Positions 27,818-36,600 of a DNA stretch of 64,000 nt are shown piece after piece. Position 1 is the stretch's first letter. The number at the start of each line of letters is the position of its first letter. Origin of the DNA: Roseibium sp. MMSF_3412 (GTDB lineage: Bacteria > Pseudomonadota > Alphaproteobacteria > Rhizobiales > Stappiaceae); NCBI RefSeq assembly GCF_030733265.1, contig NZ_JASHJI010000009.1, positions 162,531 through 226,530 on the forward strand, written 5' to 3'. The notes under the pieces were generated by a model. That model ran no database searches, had not been told where the DNA came from, and worked only from the letters and a program-made list of their open reading frames with translations. The position numbers and the translations under genes are program-made.

Positions 27818-29644
27818 TTATTCCACCGTCACTGACTTGGCGAGGTTACGCGGCTGGTCCACGTCCGTGCCCATGAAAACCGCCGTGTGATAGGCGATCA
27901 ACTGGACCGGCAGCGCGTAGATGATGGGGGCAACAATGTCGGTCATGTCGGGCATGATGACAGTGTTTTCCGCCGCCCCGCCGCTTTCTTCCGCGCCCTT
28001 GGCATCGGTAATCAGCACGATCCTGCCGCCACGTGCAGCGACTTCCTGCATGTTCGAGACCGTTTTCTCATAGATCGCATCATATGGCGCGATCACGAAC
28101 ACCGGCATGTTCTCGTCGATCAGCGCGATCGGGCCGTGTTTCAATTCGCCCGCCGCGTAACCCTCGGCATGGATATAGGACAGTTCCTTGAGCTTCAGAG
28201 CCCCTTCAAGCGCAAGCGGGAAATTCGTCGAGCGGCCGAGATAAAGCGCATTGTTGGCCTTCGAAAGCGGTTGCGACAGCTTTTCGATTTCGGCTTCGCC
28301 CGCAAGCGCCTTCAACGCCAGGCTCGGAACTTCGGTCAACTCTCCAACTAGCGCTTTTTCGCTTTCGGCGGACAGATGGCCTCGCTCCCGGCCTGCCTGG
28401 ATTGCAAGAGCTGCAAGAACGGCGAGCTGACAGGTAAAGGCCTTGGTCGACGCCACGCCGATTTCCGGCCCGGCGATTGTCGGAAACACCATGTCCGCTT
28501 CGCGCGCAATCGTACTTTCGGGAACATTCACGATCGCACCGATGGCGGCTCCGTTCTCCTTGCAGTAGCGGAGCGAAGCGAGTGTATCCGCCGTCTCTCC
28601 CGACTGGGAAATGAACAGGGCGGCATCCCTGTCGCTCACAGGCGTTTCCCTGTAGCGGAATTCGCTTGCGATATCGATTTCGACCGGAAGCCGGGCGTAT
28701 TTCTCGAACCAGTACTTGGCAACAAGACCGGCAAGATAGGCCGTGCCGCAGGCAGAGATCATCAGCCTGGACAGATCCCTGAACTTCAGTTTGTCCGCAC
28801 CGGCCACTTTGGCCGTGTTGCTGGTGTAGTCGAAATAGCGAGACAGTGTGTGGCCCAGCACCTCCGGTTGCTCATGGATCTCCTTGGCCATGAAGTGTTT
28901 GTAGTTGCCCTTTTCCATCAGGCTCGATGTGACGGAGGAGCGCGCCTCGGGCCGCTCCACGGGCGCGTTGTTCAGGTCGAAAACCTGCGCGCCGGACCGG
29001 GTCAGAACCGCCCAGTCGCCCTCATCCAGATAGGTAATCCGGTCGGTAAACGGCGACAGCGCAATCGCGTCCGAGCCGAAGAACATCTCGCCCTCGCCGT
29101 GACCGATGGCCAGCGGAGACCCCTTGCGCGCACCGATCATAAGATCGTCTTCGCCTTCAAAGAGCATGGCGAGCGCGAAAGCGCCCTTGAGACGTGGCAG
29201 CGTTTCGGCAACGGCGTCGCGGGGAGACATTCCTTTGGCCAACGCCGCATGGATCAGATGCGCAACCACCTCCGTATCGGTTTCGGTGGACAGCACCGCA
29301 CCGTTCGAGACAACCTCGTCGCGCAGGTCCAGATAATTTTCGATTATGCCGTTGTGAACAATTGCGACGGACCCGGCCTGATGGGGATGCGCATTGGCGA
29401 CGGTCGGTGCGCCGTGCGTCGCCCATCTTGTATGGCCGATACCGGAAGAGCCTGCCAGCGGAGTGGCATCAAGGGCTGCTTCAAGGTTGCGCAGTTTGCC
29501 CTCCGCCCGACGGCGGACCAGTGCTCCGTCGACCAACGTTGCTACGCCGGCCGAATCATAACCGCGATATTCCAGGCGTTTCAAAGAATCGACTATGCGT
29601 GGAGCAGCTTCAATCTTCCCCAGAACCCCAACAATACCGCACAT
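27818..29644 (-). CDS. glmS: Glutamine-fructose-6-phosphate aminotransferase (isomerizing)
   Basis: First enzyme of UDP-N-acetylglucosamine synthesis. The 608-residue protein begins MCGIVGVLG with the catalytic Cys at position 2, has RWATHGAPT in the glutaminase domain, and two SIS domains (SACGTAYLAGLVAKYW; SQSGETADTLASLRY), ending in the conserved AKSVTVE. It lies 88 bases after glmU on the same strand, so the first and last committed enzymes are made from one locus. No ribozyme-like leader is evident in the short gap. Confidence 0.98.
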   Translation of the reverse strand: MCGIVGVLGKIEAAPRIVDSLKRLEYRGYDSAGVATLVDGALVRRRAEGKLRNLEAALDATPLAGSSGIGHTRWATHGAPTVANAHPHQAGSVAIVHNGIIENYLDLRDEVVSNGAVLSTETDTEVVAHLIHAALAKGMSPRDAVAETLPRLKGAFALAMLFEGEDDLMIGARKGSPLAIGHGEGEMFFGSDAIALSPFTDRITYLDEGDWAVLTRSGAQVFDLNNAPVERPEARSSVTSSLMEKGNYKHFMAKEIHEQPEVLGHTLSRYFDYTSNTAKVAGADKLKFRDLSRLMISACGTAYLAGLVAKYWFEKYARLPVEIDIASEFRYRETPVSDRDAALFISQSGETADTLASLRYCKENGAAIGAIVNVPESTIAREADMVFPTIAGPEIGVASTKAFTCQLAVLAALAIQAGRERGHLSAESEKALVGELTEVPSLALKALAGEAEIEKLSQPLSKANNALYLGRSTNFPLALEGALKLKELSYIHAEGYAAGELKHGPIALIDENMPVFVIAPYDAIYEKTVSNMQEVAARGGRIVLITDAKGAEESGGAAENTVIMPDMTDIVAPIIYALPVQLIAYHTAVFMGTDVDQPRNLAKSVTVE

Positions 29645-29732
29645 GAAAAACCCCTATCAAACTGAAGAAAAGCCACCATGCTTTAGACGACGGCGTGCCA
29701 AAAATTGAAATCAATACGTGTTTCAGAAAATG

Positions 29733-31112
29733 TCAGGACGCGGGTTTGGCCGACCGCCGGACCTTCGCGTCCTTCTCGGATTTCAACCGCTCTCTCAAGG
29801 TCTTGGCCCGGCCGCTCTTGATGTCCTGGCGCGCTCTGCCGAAGGCGAGCGCATCGGCCGGGACATCCTCCGTGATCACGCTCCCGGCAGAGACAAATGC
29901 CCCATCCCCGAGCACAACCGGCGCGACCAGGGTTGAATTCGACCCCACGAAACTGCCGGCGCCAATTTCCGTCCTGTGCTTGAGAAATCCATCGTAGTTG
30001 CAGGTGATCGTGCCTGCTCCGATATTGCTCGCGGAACCGACACTGGCGTCGCCGATATAACTCAGGTGATTTGCCTTCGCACCCGCGCCGAACGTCACGT
30101 TCTTGGTCTCCACGAAATTTCCGATCTTGGCGCCTTCCCCAAGAACAGTCCCTGGCCGCAGGCGTGCATAGGGTCCGACGACGCATCCGCTTGCAACATC
30201 GGCACTTTCAAGATGACTGAAGGCTCGAATTGTTGCCCCTGAACTCACCTTGACGCCTCGGGCGAAAACGACGTTCTGCTCCACCGTCACCCCTGGTTCA
30301 AGCAGCGTATCATGAGAGAAAAACACGGTTTCAGGCGCAAGAAGCGTACAACCGTCATCCATGGCCGCGTGGCGCATGCGGTTCTGAAAATCCTGTTCGC
30401 ACGACGCGAGCTGCGCCCGTGTGTTGATCCCCTGGGTTTCCACTTCCGAACCGGCAACGGCCGAAACCTTGAGCCCGCGCCGGTTCGCGATCTCGACAGC
30501 GTCGGTCAGGTAATACTCCCCCTTGGCATTTGCATTGCCGATCTCCTCCATCAGCGACAGCGCATGTTTGCCTGAAAAGCCCATGATACCCGAATTGCAG
30601 AACGTCACTTTTCGTTCTTCGTCCGAGGCATCCTTTTCCTCGCGGATCGCAAGAAGTTTGCCGCCTTCCGTGAGCAGCCGCCCATATCCGAATGGATTTT
30701 CCGTCTCGAATCCGAGCACGACAAGATCGCTGCCCTGCTCCAGCGCGGACCGCACCTTCAAAACCGTTTCCGCTGTTACGAGCGGCGTGTCGCCGAAAAG
30801 AACCAGAACATCGTCCGTTTCCTGGAGAAGTGCGTCCCGGGCCGCAAGCGCGGCATGCGCCGTTCCCAGTCTCTCCTCCTGCACGTGGCAGCGGGCCGGC
30901 GGCATCAGATCGGCAACCAGATTGGAAAGAGCCGGCATGTCCGGACCGGTCACGACCGAAACACGGTCCGCTCCGGCACCGGAGAGCGCCTTCAGGACGT
31001 GACCGACCATCGCAAGTCCGCCAACTTCGTGGAGCACCTTCGGCAGATCCGATTTCATGCGGGTCCCCAGACCTGCGGCGAGAACAATTGAAAGACAAGT
31101 ACGATCGGACAT
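29733..31112 (-). CDS. glmU: Bifunctional GlmU (N-acetylglucosamine-1-P uridyltransferase / glucosamine-1-P acetyltransferase)
   Basis: 459 residues. The uridyltransferase domain starts with VLAAGLGTRMKSDLPKVLH and includes the LFGDTPLV segment; the left-handed beta-helix acetyltransferase half carries many hexapeptide repeats (PYARLRPGTVLGEGAKIGNF, HLSYIGDASVGSASNIGAGT). It makes UDP-GlcNAc for peptidoglycan and LPS. It is divergent from the SPOR-like gene, and upstream of glmS. Confidence 0.98.
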   Translation of the reverse strand: MSDRTCLSIVLAAGLGTRMKSDLPKVLHEVGGLAMVGHVLKALSGAGADRVSVVTGPDMPALSNLVADLMPPARCHVQEERLGTAHAALAARDALLQETDDVLVLFGDTPLVTAETVLKVRSALEQGSDLVVLGFETENPFGYGRLLTEGGKLLAIREEKDASDEERKVTFCNSGIMGFSGKHALSLMEEIGNANAKGEYYLTDAVEIANRRGLKVSAVAGSEVETQGINTRAQLASCEQDFQNRMRHAAMDDGCTLLAPETVFFSHDTLLEPGVTVEQNVVFARGVKVSSGATIRAFSHLESADVASGCVVGPYARLRPGTVLGEGAKIGNFVETKNVTFGAGAKANHLSYIGDASVGSASNIGAGTITCNYDGFLKHRTEIGAGSFVGSNSTLVAPVVLGDGAFVSAGSVITEDVPADALAFGRARQDIKSGRAKTLRERLKSEKDAKVRRSAKPAS

Positions 31113-31292
31113 GCAAAATCCAACTCAGATTTCCGGGCAAGAGACGAACTCGGGGGACCTTATATGCCCCGATCCACAGAACATTGAAAGATGTGAAGTC
31201 CAGGCCATTCCCGTTTTGTTTTGATTAACCATAATGAGCGCCTGATACAGTATCATTGCGCAGATTCGCGAATAGGACCCGGAACAAACCCC

Positions 31293-32495
31293 TTGCTCGA
31301 ACCCCAGGCCCCAAAAACGACGCGTGAAATCGTGCGGGACACATTTACACCGTCCCGTGTCGGGATCTTGTCCTGGGCGCTCGCGGCTGTGTTCATGGGA
31401 ACCATCGGGCTCGCGTCCTACCAGTTCGGCAGCCGTCCGTTTGCCCCCTTTCCCGCCGGGCAGGCACTCCCGTCCGGCGTCACGCTCGCGGCCGGCGACC
31501 CGATTGAAACAACAGCTTCGATCAATGCCCCTGCTCCGGTGGCAATCGCCAAAGTCTCCTCACAGGGCTCAGGGAGCGATCAGAACCTGCAACAGAGTCA
31601 AATTGAAGTCCTTCAACGCGAAGTTGTCGGCCTGCGGCGCCGGCTGGCGGCGCTGACTGAGCAGAACCTGATCTACTCGAGCCGCATTGCTGCGCTTGAA
31701 CAGGAAGCCGCACTGGCAAAACTTGCCGCTACCGAGCGCGCCAAGACCAGAGCACTGCAGCCGATTGCACCGCGACCTGGAAAAGTTGTCACGGACAGAT
31801 CCGGCGCGGCTGCGGCAGTTAATTCCGTTCGCGATATGCCGGTGGCAAAACAGGAAACGCCGCCGCAAACACGGACGTCGAGCCTTTCCGCACCGTCTTC
31901 GCAGCCGGTCGTGGCGTCAGCACCAGGGATGGAAACATCCGAAGAGGCGCCAGGGGTTCGGCTGCTGCCTCCGCCACAAACGATACCTGCCCCTGAAAAC
32001 GCCGAGAGCGAACCCGTCAGGATCATATCGCCTGCCGCCGATGACACGTCCTCGCTCACCACGGCATCGATACCCGACGAACCGGCAGACGTTGAAGCGT
32101 TCAACGCCAACCCGACAACCACGACTTTGGCCCCGAGAGTCATCAGCCCGTCCGCGCCCTCCGGCCAGATCCGGGGAACGGGCCGTGACAGCCAGATCAG
32201 GCGGAGCGATTTCGGGGCCGTCATAGGACACTACCGGACACGCGCAAGTGCCGCAAAGGCCTGGGCGGATTTCAAGGAACAGAACGAGGAACGGATGCGC
32301 GACCTGCGCCCGCTCCTCATGGAAAAGCAGACGGAAGAAGGCGGCATCGCCCTCATGATCGGTCCCTTCGCCAATGCGGCGGACGCGTCCATTGCCTGCC
32401 TGCACCTGCTTGATGTGACGGAACTCTGCAGACCCGCTCTTTATGCGGGCGACCCTTTGGTGACGGCTGCCGAATTCAGGGAAACGGGGTTCTGA
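31293..32495 (+). CDS. Single-pass envelope protein with coiled coil and SPOR-like C-terminal domain
   Basis: About 400 residues. Start uncertain: TTG at 31293 is proposed, since an earlier in-frame TTG at 31221 adds a non-protein-like stretch; no strong ribosome-binding site marks either. Order of parts: short cytoplasmic segment, one membrane helix (ILSWALAAVFMGTIGLASYQ), a coiled coil (EVLQREVVGLRRRLAALTEQ and following heptads), a long Pro/Ser/Thr/Ala-rich linker, and a C-terminal ~90 residues resembling a SPOR fold (FGAVIGHYRTRASAAKAWAD, then ALMIGPFANAADASIACLHL). SPOR domains bind denuded septal glycan. It converges on ccdA. Confidence 0.7.
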   Translation: MLEPQAPKTTREIVRDTFTPSRVGILSWALAAVFMGTIGLASYQFGSRPFAPFPAGQALPSGVTLAAGDPIETTASINAPAPVAIAKVSSQGSGSDQNLQQSQIEVLQREVVGLRRRLAALTEQNLIYSSRIAALEQEAALAKLAATERAKTRALQPIAPRPGKVVTDRSGAAAAVNSVRDMPVAKQETPPQTRTSSLSAPSSQPVVASAPGMETSEEAPGVRLLPPPQTIPAPENAESEPVRIISPAADDTSSLTTASIPDEPADVEAFNANPTTTTLAPRVISPSAPSGQIRGTGRDSQIRRSDFGAVIGHYRTRASAAKAWADFKEQNEERMRDLRPLLMEKQTEEGGIALMIGPFANAADASIACLHLLDVTELCRPALYAGDPLVTAAEFRETGF

Positions 32496-32654
32496 TCACC
32501 TGGCATGTGCGTCACGCCTCAGGTGTCCCCGCATTCTGAAACCAAGCCACGAAACTGTCCGCTGAAATCGGCGCCGATCCCGAATACACACCACCAACGC
32601 GTGAAGGTTTGATCCGCCCAAGTGGGAAAATGTCAACTCAGCTGAGTTCACCGG
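32496..32654. repeat. Convergent intergenic region with two perfect palindromes
   Basis: Between the SPOR-like gene and ccdA. It contains ATCGGCGCCGAT (32567-32578) and AACTCAGCTGAGTT (32635-32648), the latter only 7 bases beyond the ccdA stop. On the minus strand the second is followed by GACATTTTCCC, so it may act as a weak terminator for ccdA. Neither is a strong intrinsic terminator by eye. Confidence 0.3.
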
Positions 32655-33398
32655 CTAACCGATTGTCTGAAAGGCCGGAAAGGTCTCCAGAAGCCAGTAA
32701 GAGAACACGGCCATCTGACCGGTCAGGAACAGAACGCCGGTCACGACAAGCATCCCGCCCATCGTTTTCTCAACGGCACCCATGTGCTTTCGGAACCGTT
32801 GCATGAACTTGAGAAACGGGCCGGCGAACAGGGACGCGATCAGGAACGGCAGACCCAGACCCACCGCATAGGCAGTCAAGAGCAGCACGCCCTGCCCGAC
32901 CGTGTCCTTCGCTGCGGCAAAGGTCAGAATACCGGCCAGCACGGGACCGATACACGGCGTCCAGCCAAACCCGAAGGCGAGACCCATCACATAGGCTCCA
33001 AGCGGCCCGGCAGGTTTGCGCGTAACCTGAAACCGCGCCTCCCGGTAAAGAAGCCCGATCCGGAAGACGCCCAGAAAGTGCAGCCCCATGATTATGATCA
33101 CGGCACCGGCGATATAGCCAAGGAAATCAAGGTATTGACGGATAACCTGCCCCAAGAGACTGGCTGTCGCGCCGAGCATGACAAAGACGGTTGAAAAGCC
33201 GAGCACGAAGACCAGCGAGGTCAGAAACACCCTGCGTGCAGCCGCGCGGTTGTCCTCGTTGTCATTGGCCAGTTCTTCCAGCGAGACACCGGCCATGTAA
33301 CCCAGGTAAGGCGGCACGAGAGGCAGCACGCAAGGCGAAAGAAAGGACACAACTCCGGCCAGAACGGCAATAAGTATCGACGTTTCTTCGAGGATCAT
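32655..33398 (-). CDS. ccdA: Cytochrome c biogenesis / thiol-disulfide transporter CcdA
   Basis: 247 residues from the ATG at 33398. Six hydrophobic segments and the two redox cysteine sites of CcdA/DsbD-beta are visible: FLSPCVLPLVPPYLGYM near residue 23 and FGWTPCIGPVLAGIL in the second half. It moves electrons from thioredoxin across the inner membrane for haem ligation or other periplasmic reductases. No other cytochrome c maturation gene is adjacent, so its partner cannot be named from context. Confidence 0.93.
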   Translation of the reverse strand: MILEETSILIAVLAGVVSFLSPCVLPLVPPYLGYMAGVSLEELANDNEDNRAAARRVFLTSLVFVLGFSTVFVMLGATASLLGQVIRQYLDFLGYIAGAVIIIMGLHFLGVFRIGLLYREARFQVTRKPAGPLGAYVMGLAFGFGWTPCIGPVLAGILTFAAAKDTVGQGVLLLTAYAVGLGLPFLIASLFAGPFLKFMQRFRKHMGAVEKTMGGMLVVTGVLFLTGQMAVFSYWLLETFPAFQTIG

Positions 33399-33552
33399 CT
33401 GTTTTTCCGGTCTCACTCAATTTCGTTCCGGTTTAGACCGGCTGGAAATTCGAGCATTGATTTAGCCCCGGAATCACCAAACTCCAAGACAATTGCGTGT
33501 CACCTTTTGGAGAGCGGAAGCCATTGGTGCGTCGCGTCTATGGGTCCATAGG

Positions 33553-34605
33553 CTAGTTTGCCCGGTTTTCGTCCTTTGGTGGCAACAGGCCCTGATCCTC
33601 AAAATACTTCGCAGCGCCGGGATGAAGCGGGGCCGTAACGCCTTCACCGACCATGTCGGGCCGTGTGAGAACGCTGAGCGCCGGGTGCAGATCGGAGAAA
33701 TCATCGAAATTCTCATGCACGGCGGCAACAAGAGCCGCGACAATGTCCTCCGGCATCGCAGCGGACGTCACAATCGTTGCAACGACACCGAACGAACCGG
33801 TCGGCTCACCCAGTTCATAAAGACCCGCCGGCACAGACGCCGGCATGTAATACGGCTCTTGTTCAACAAAAGCGGCAACGTCTTTGCTGTCCACCCCGAT
33901 CAGGCGAATATCGCATTGCTCTATGGTCTCTTCGATCAATGCGGCCGGATGGCCGATCAGCTGGAAATAGGCGTCGATCTCATCATTGCACAAGGCTTCC
34001 GCCAGTTCCGAACTGCTCCTTCTTGAAAACCCCTGCCTGTCCGCATCTGACCATCCCAGGCCGGACACGAGGGTGTTCCAGGAGGCCTCTGATCCAGATC
34101 CCGCGCTGCCGATGTCAATCCGGGCGCCGCGCAGATCATGAAAGTTCCGGAAACTGGATGAGGCCTTGACGGCAATTGTCGCAACTTCAGCATGCAATGC
34201 AAAGACGGATCGAAGATCAGAGAAGGGCCCAGTCTCCTCGAACACGGACGTCCCGAGAAACGCATGATACTGCCAGTCGGATTGTGCGAACCCGAAATCA
34301 AGATCACCGGAACGGATAAGTTCAATGTTCGCGATGGAGCCGAGCGTCGCCTCAACTGAGCAACGCACACCGTGTTCGGCCCTTTGACGGTTGACAAGCC
34401 TGCAGGCGGCGCTTCCGGAAGGATAGTAGACCCCCGTGACCCCGGCAGTGCCGATGGTGATGAAACTCTGCTCCGATGCGTGGACCGGTACCGGCTGCAA
34501 CGCGCCACCCGTCACAAACAAGGCTGCCAGCAGCGAAAGGGCCAGACTGTTTAAAGTCCGGTTCGAGAAGCAACTGGCTGGATTACGAAAAACAGACAAA
34601 CACAT
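33553..34605 (-). CDS. TAXI-family TRAP transporter solute-binding protein (orphan)
   Basis: 350 residues from the ATG at 34605 with a signal peptide (LALSLLAALFVTGGALQPVPVHA). The mature start FITIGTAGVTGVYYPSGSAA is the hallmark of TAXI proteins, which feed large 4TM-12TM fused TRAP permeases. Further family segments are DFGFAQSDWQYHAF and RGARIDIGSAGSGSEASW. No TAXI-type fused permease gene lies nearby; the flanks are ccdA and a small unknown gene. It could serve a permease elsewhere or act in sensing. The ligand is unknown; characterised TAXI proteins include glutamate and alpha-ketoglutarate binders. Confidence 0.9.
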   Translation of the reverse strand: MCLSVFRNPASCFSNRTLNSLALSLLAALFVTGGALQPVPVHASEQSFITIGTAGVTGVYYPSGSAACRLVNRQRAEHGVRCSVEATLGSIANIELIRSGDLDFGFAQSDWQYHAFLGTSVFEETGPFSDLRSVFALHAEVATIAVKASSSFRNFHDLRGARIDIGSAGSGSEASWNTLVSGLGWSDADRQGFSRRSSSELAEALCNDEIDAYFQLIGHPAALIEETIEQCDIRLIGVDSKDVAAFVEQEPYYMPASVPAGLYELGEPTGSFGVVATIVTSAAMPEDIVAALVAAVHENFDDFSDLHPALSVLTRPDMVGEGVTAPLHPGAAKYFEDQGLLPPKDENRAN

Positions 34606-34734
34606 GGAACAGACACCTGACGTCTGGAAAACCACGAACACACTCCCGATCACGAATAGCAAAACTGCCGGTTCTTGACCAGCACGGGTACGGCACCAAT
34701 CGCGACGGCAGGATTGCACGGGAGAATCAAAAAA

Positions 34735-34748
34735 GGCGCCTGAGCGCC
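34735..34748 (-). terminator. Intrinsic terminator downstream of the 97-residue gene
   Basis: GGCGC-CTGA-GCGCC hairpin; on the minus strand it is followed immediately by TTTTTT. It lies about 65 bases beyond the stop of the small gene at 34812-35105 and upstream of the TAXI gene, separating the two transcripts. Confidence 0.6.
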
Positions 34749-34811
34749 CATTTCCCTCTGGTTCAATCGGGAAAGTGCAACGGCCCCTGCCCCAACCGCC
34801 TGCACCGTTTC

Positions 34812-35105
34812 CTAGTTGGATTGCCCTCCGCTGATCACCTCAAAGATCATGCCCTTCAACTCTTCTTCCGGGTCGCCCTCTCTGAGGCCTTGCCGCCATT
34901 GATCGAGAATGAGACGAAGACCAAGGGTTTCGCGATTGTGTGGGAGTTCACCGATAAAAGAAGCAAAAAAAGCATCAAGTTGCTCACGATCAATAACACC
35001 CTGATCGATGAGCGCATGTATAAGGGTCATCGTCGCAGCGATGTGCCCTTTCACGAAATCAAACTCGACGGAGTTTGTATGAGTATCCATTGTCGTCGTA
35101 CGCAT
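34812..35105 (-). CDS. Small uncharacterised cytosolic protein (97 residues)
   Basis: Not recognised. The ATG at 35105 is well supported by AGGAGG just upstream on the minus strand. The protein is predicted mostly helical (FVKGHIAATMTLIHALIDQG, then REQLDAFFASFIGEL), acidic, without signal peptide or membrane segment. It has its own terminator downstream and a long AT-rich leader upstream, so it is probably a single-gene transcript. The adjacent tRNA-Lys and AT-rich gap suggest an accessory location. Confidence 0.7.
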   Translation of the reverse strand: MRTTTMDTHTNSVEFDFVKGHIAATMTLIHALIDQGVIDREQLDAFFASFIGELPHNRETLGLRLILDQWRQGLREGDPEEELKGMIFEVISGGQSN

Positions 35106-35473
35106 GCGACCTCCTCATGACGCTACAAGCTACAACACAAAACTATATTGCGCCACCTGACAGTTTTCGCAGTAGAATAATCTTTATCTTCTTGAATACG
35201 AATATATCCCAGAAACGTTAAGCTACTATATCTGCGAATCTTTCAACTACTTTACCAATTGGTATTGTTATTTTGCAATTAATACTCATGGATATAATTT
35301 CATGGCGAATTTTGTCGTTGTGTAAATGAATGACACAGCGCCCTTTGTTGTTTTTCGATGCGTTGTTGAAAAAATCAATTTTGCCTCTTGCAATGTCCCC
35401 ACTGTCAGCCTAAACACACGCCACCGACGCGACGGCGAGCCTGTCTCCACCGACCGCCTCGGGACTTTGGTGA
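35106..35473. other. AT-rich intergenic region with a 12-base palindrome
   Basis: 368 bases without a gene between the small 97-residue gene and tRNA-Lys. It is clearly more AT-rich than the surroundings. It includes the perfect palindrome TACCAATTGGTA (35253-35264), about 150 bases upstream of the small gene's start codon, which looks operator-like. A TATAAT (35293-35298) occurs nearby but without a well-spaced -35. Presumed to contain the promoters of the small gene (minus) and of tRNA-Lys (plus). Confidence 0.35.
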
Positions 35474-35549
35474 GAGCCGATAGCTCAGCTGGTAGAGCAA
35501 CTGACTTTTAATCAGTAGGTCCAGGGTTCGAACCCCTGTCGGCTCACCA
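35474..35549 (+). tRNA. tRNA-Lys (anticodon UUU), CCA encoded
   Basis: Complete 76-base cloverleaf. Acceptor arms GAGCCGA and TCGGCTC pair perfectly, the D-arm has AGCTGGTA, the anticodon stem ACTGA/TCAGT holds the loop CTTTTAA (anticodon TTT at 35507-35509), the T-arm is CAGGG-TTCGAAC-CCCTG, and ACCA closes the 3' end in the genome. Folded by eye. Confidence 0.97.
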
Positions 35550-36600
35550 AAACAACCTCTTCAAAAAATAAGTAATTTTCCAGCTCGGCGCAATTTGCGC
35601 GTTATTCGAAATCCGCGCGACGCCGCGCGGTTCTTATGTTCCTGCTCTGCTGCATCACCCTTGGCCACGATCGTATCGAATTCAATGGTATCTTCAGCAA
35701 AGCCGCGCAGACGAGAAATGATGCGCTGATGAATACGAGGTTGCTGAGCGCACTACCACGCCCTTTTTCAGCAATTTGGGCCCGAGGATCGCCCGAGCAA
35801 AATGCCCTGCGCGTTCGACATTTTCGGGCAACGACAGATACGTTCTTGTCTATACGCATGCATCGACCTGCCATCACAGCGCATCTGGATTGCGGTGGGA
35901 ACCAAGCTCGTGGCTAAGCCTGCACACCAACAAACACATGCCGGAGGCTCTTGATTGAAGAGATTGATGTGTCGCTCCACCGCCCCACTGATGCAAACGA
36001 AAACGGCTTTTCCAGACTCTGGTCTGAGTTGCCCCACTATAGTTCGAGCAATATGAAGAAAAACAACAGAGCCTTACAAATCATCGCAATACACAGTTTT
36101 GAATTAGAATAAATAAAATCTGGAATCATTCTAATACTTGAAATACGTAGTATTCAGTATTGATTTTGCTTAAACTTCGGCCTTCAATCCAAATGAAAGA
36201 GGGGCACGGAATTCGTCTGAACACCGAGGGAGACGCACCGCGATGGCTTGTCGTAGCACTGAAGATACCATCTCTTCGAATGCGGTCCGAAAGACGTGTA
36301 GCGGCGATTGCGCAAATTGCGGTGCCGTTGGTTCCATGCTCGATCAACTCGAAATTTCAATAATTGAAACGGCGACCAGTAGCACGCCACAGGCGGACCC
36401 TGTTCAAGTGAAACACGAAACCGCAGGACCTTAGGAAAAAGCACAAAAGCGATCGGCTTTGGAGGGAACCACGCAGCAACGCGTTTGGAACAGCTCTCCT
36501 TCCAGAGTGAGAGATTTTCGGCGATCTGAATTGTTGCTTTTGCTGTTGTTGTGTCCGTTTGCCTGCAGCGGATGAACCGATTGCGATTTGCGCCCGCGTG
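35550..36600. other. 1-kb gene-poor, AT-richer stretch after tRNA-Lys
   Basis: No supportable intact gene. Immediately after the tRNA there is a GC hairpin (35613-35630) followed by TTCTT. On the minus strand about 35600-35745 a short frame reads protein-like (RLRGFAEDTIEFDTIVAKGD) but is closed by stops on both sides. Around 36250-36350, also minus, a fragment (AATRLSDRIRRDGIF) faintly recalls the N terminus of a GntR-type regulator, which would fit the TRAP operon next door. Both look like decayed remnants, but neither identification is secure. I found no repeat of the tRNA 3' end that would mark an integrated element. Confidence 0.4.
35613..35630 (+). terminator. Possible terminator of tRNA-Lys transcript
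   Basis: CCGCGCG-ACGC-CGCGCGG, 7-base perfect GC stem with a 4-base loop, followed by TTCTTATGTT, about 64 bases after the tRNA 3' end. The T-tract is interrupted, so the call is tentative. Confidence 0.4.

Noticed and set aside
29645..29732. glmS ribozyme in the glmU-glmS gap
   Set aside because: Only 88 bases, and no ribozyme-like core seen; this class is typical of Gram-positive bacteria.
35326..35511. 61-codon frame running into tRNA-Lys
   Set aside because: Overlaps a perfect tRNA gene; not protein-like.
35474..36600. Integrated element using tRNA-Lys as attachment site
   Set aside because: No integrase gene and no second copy of the tRNA 3' end was seen in the window.
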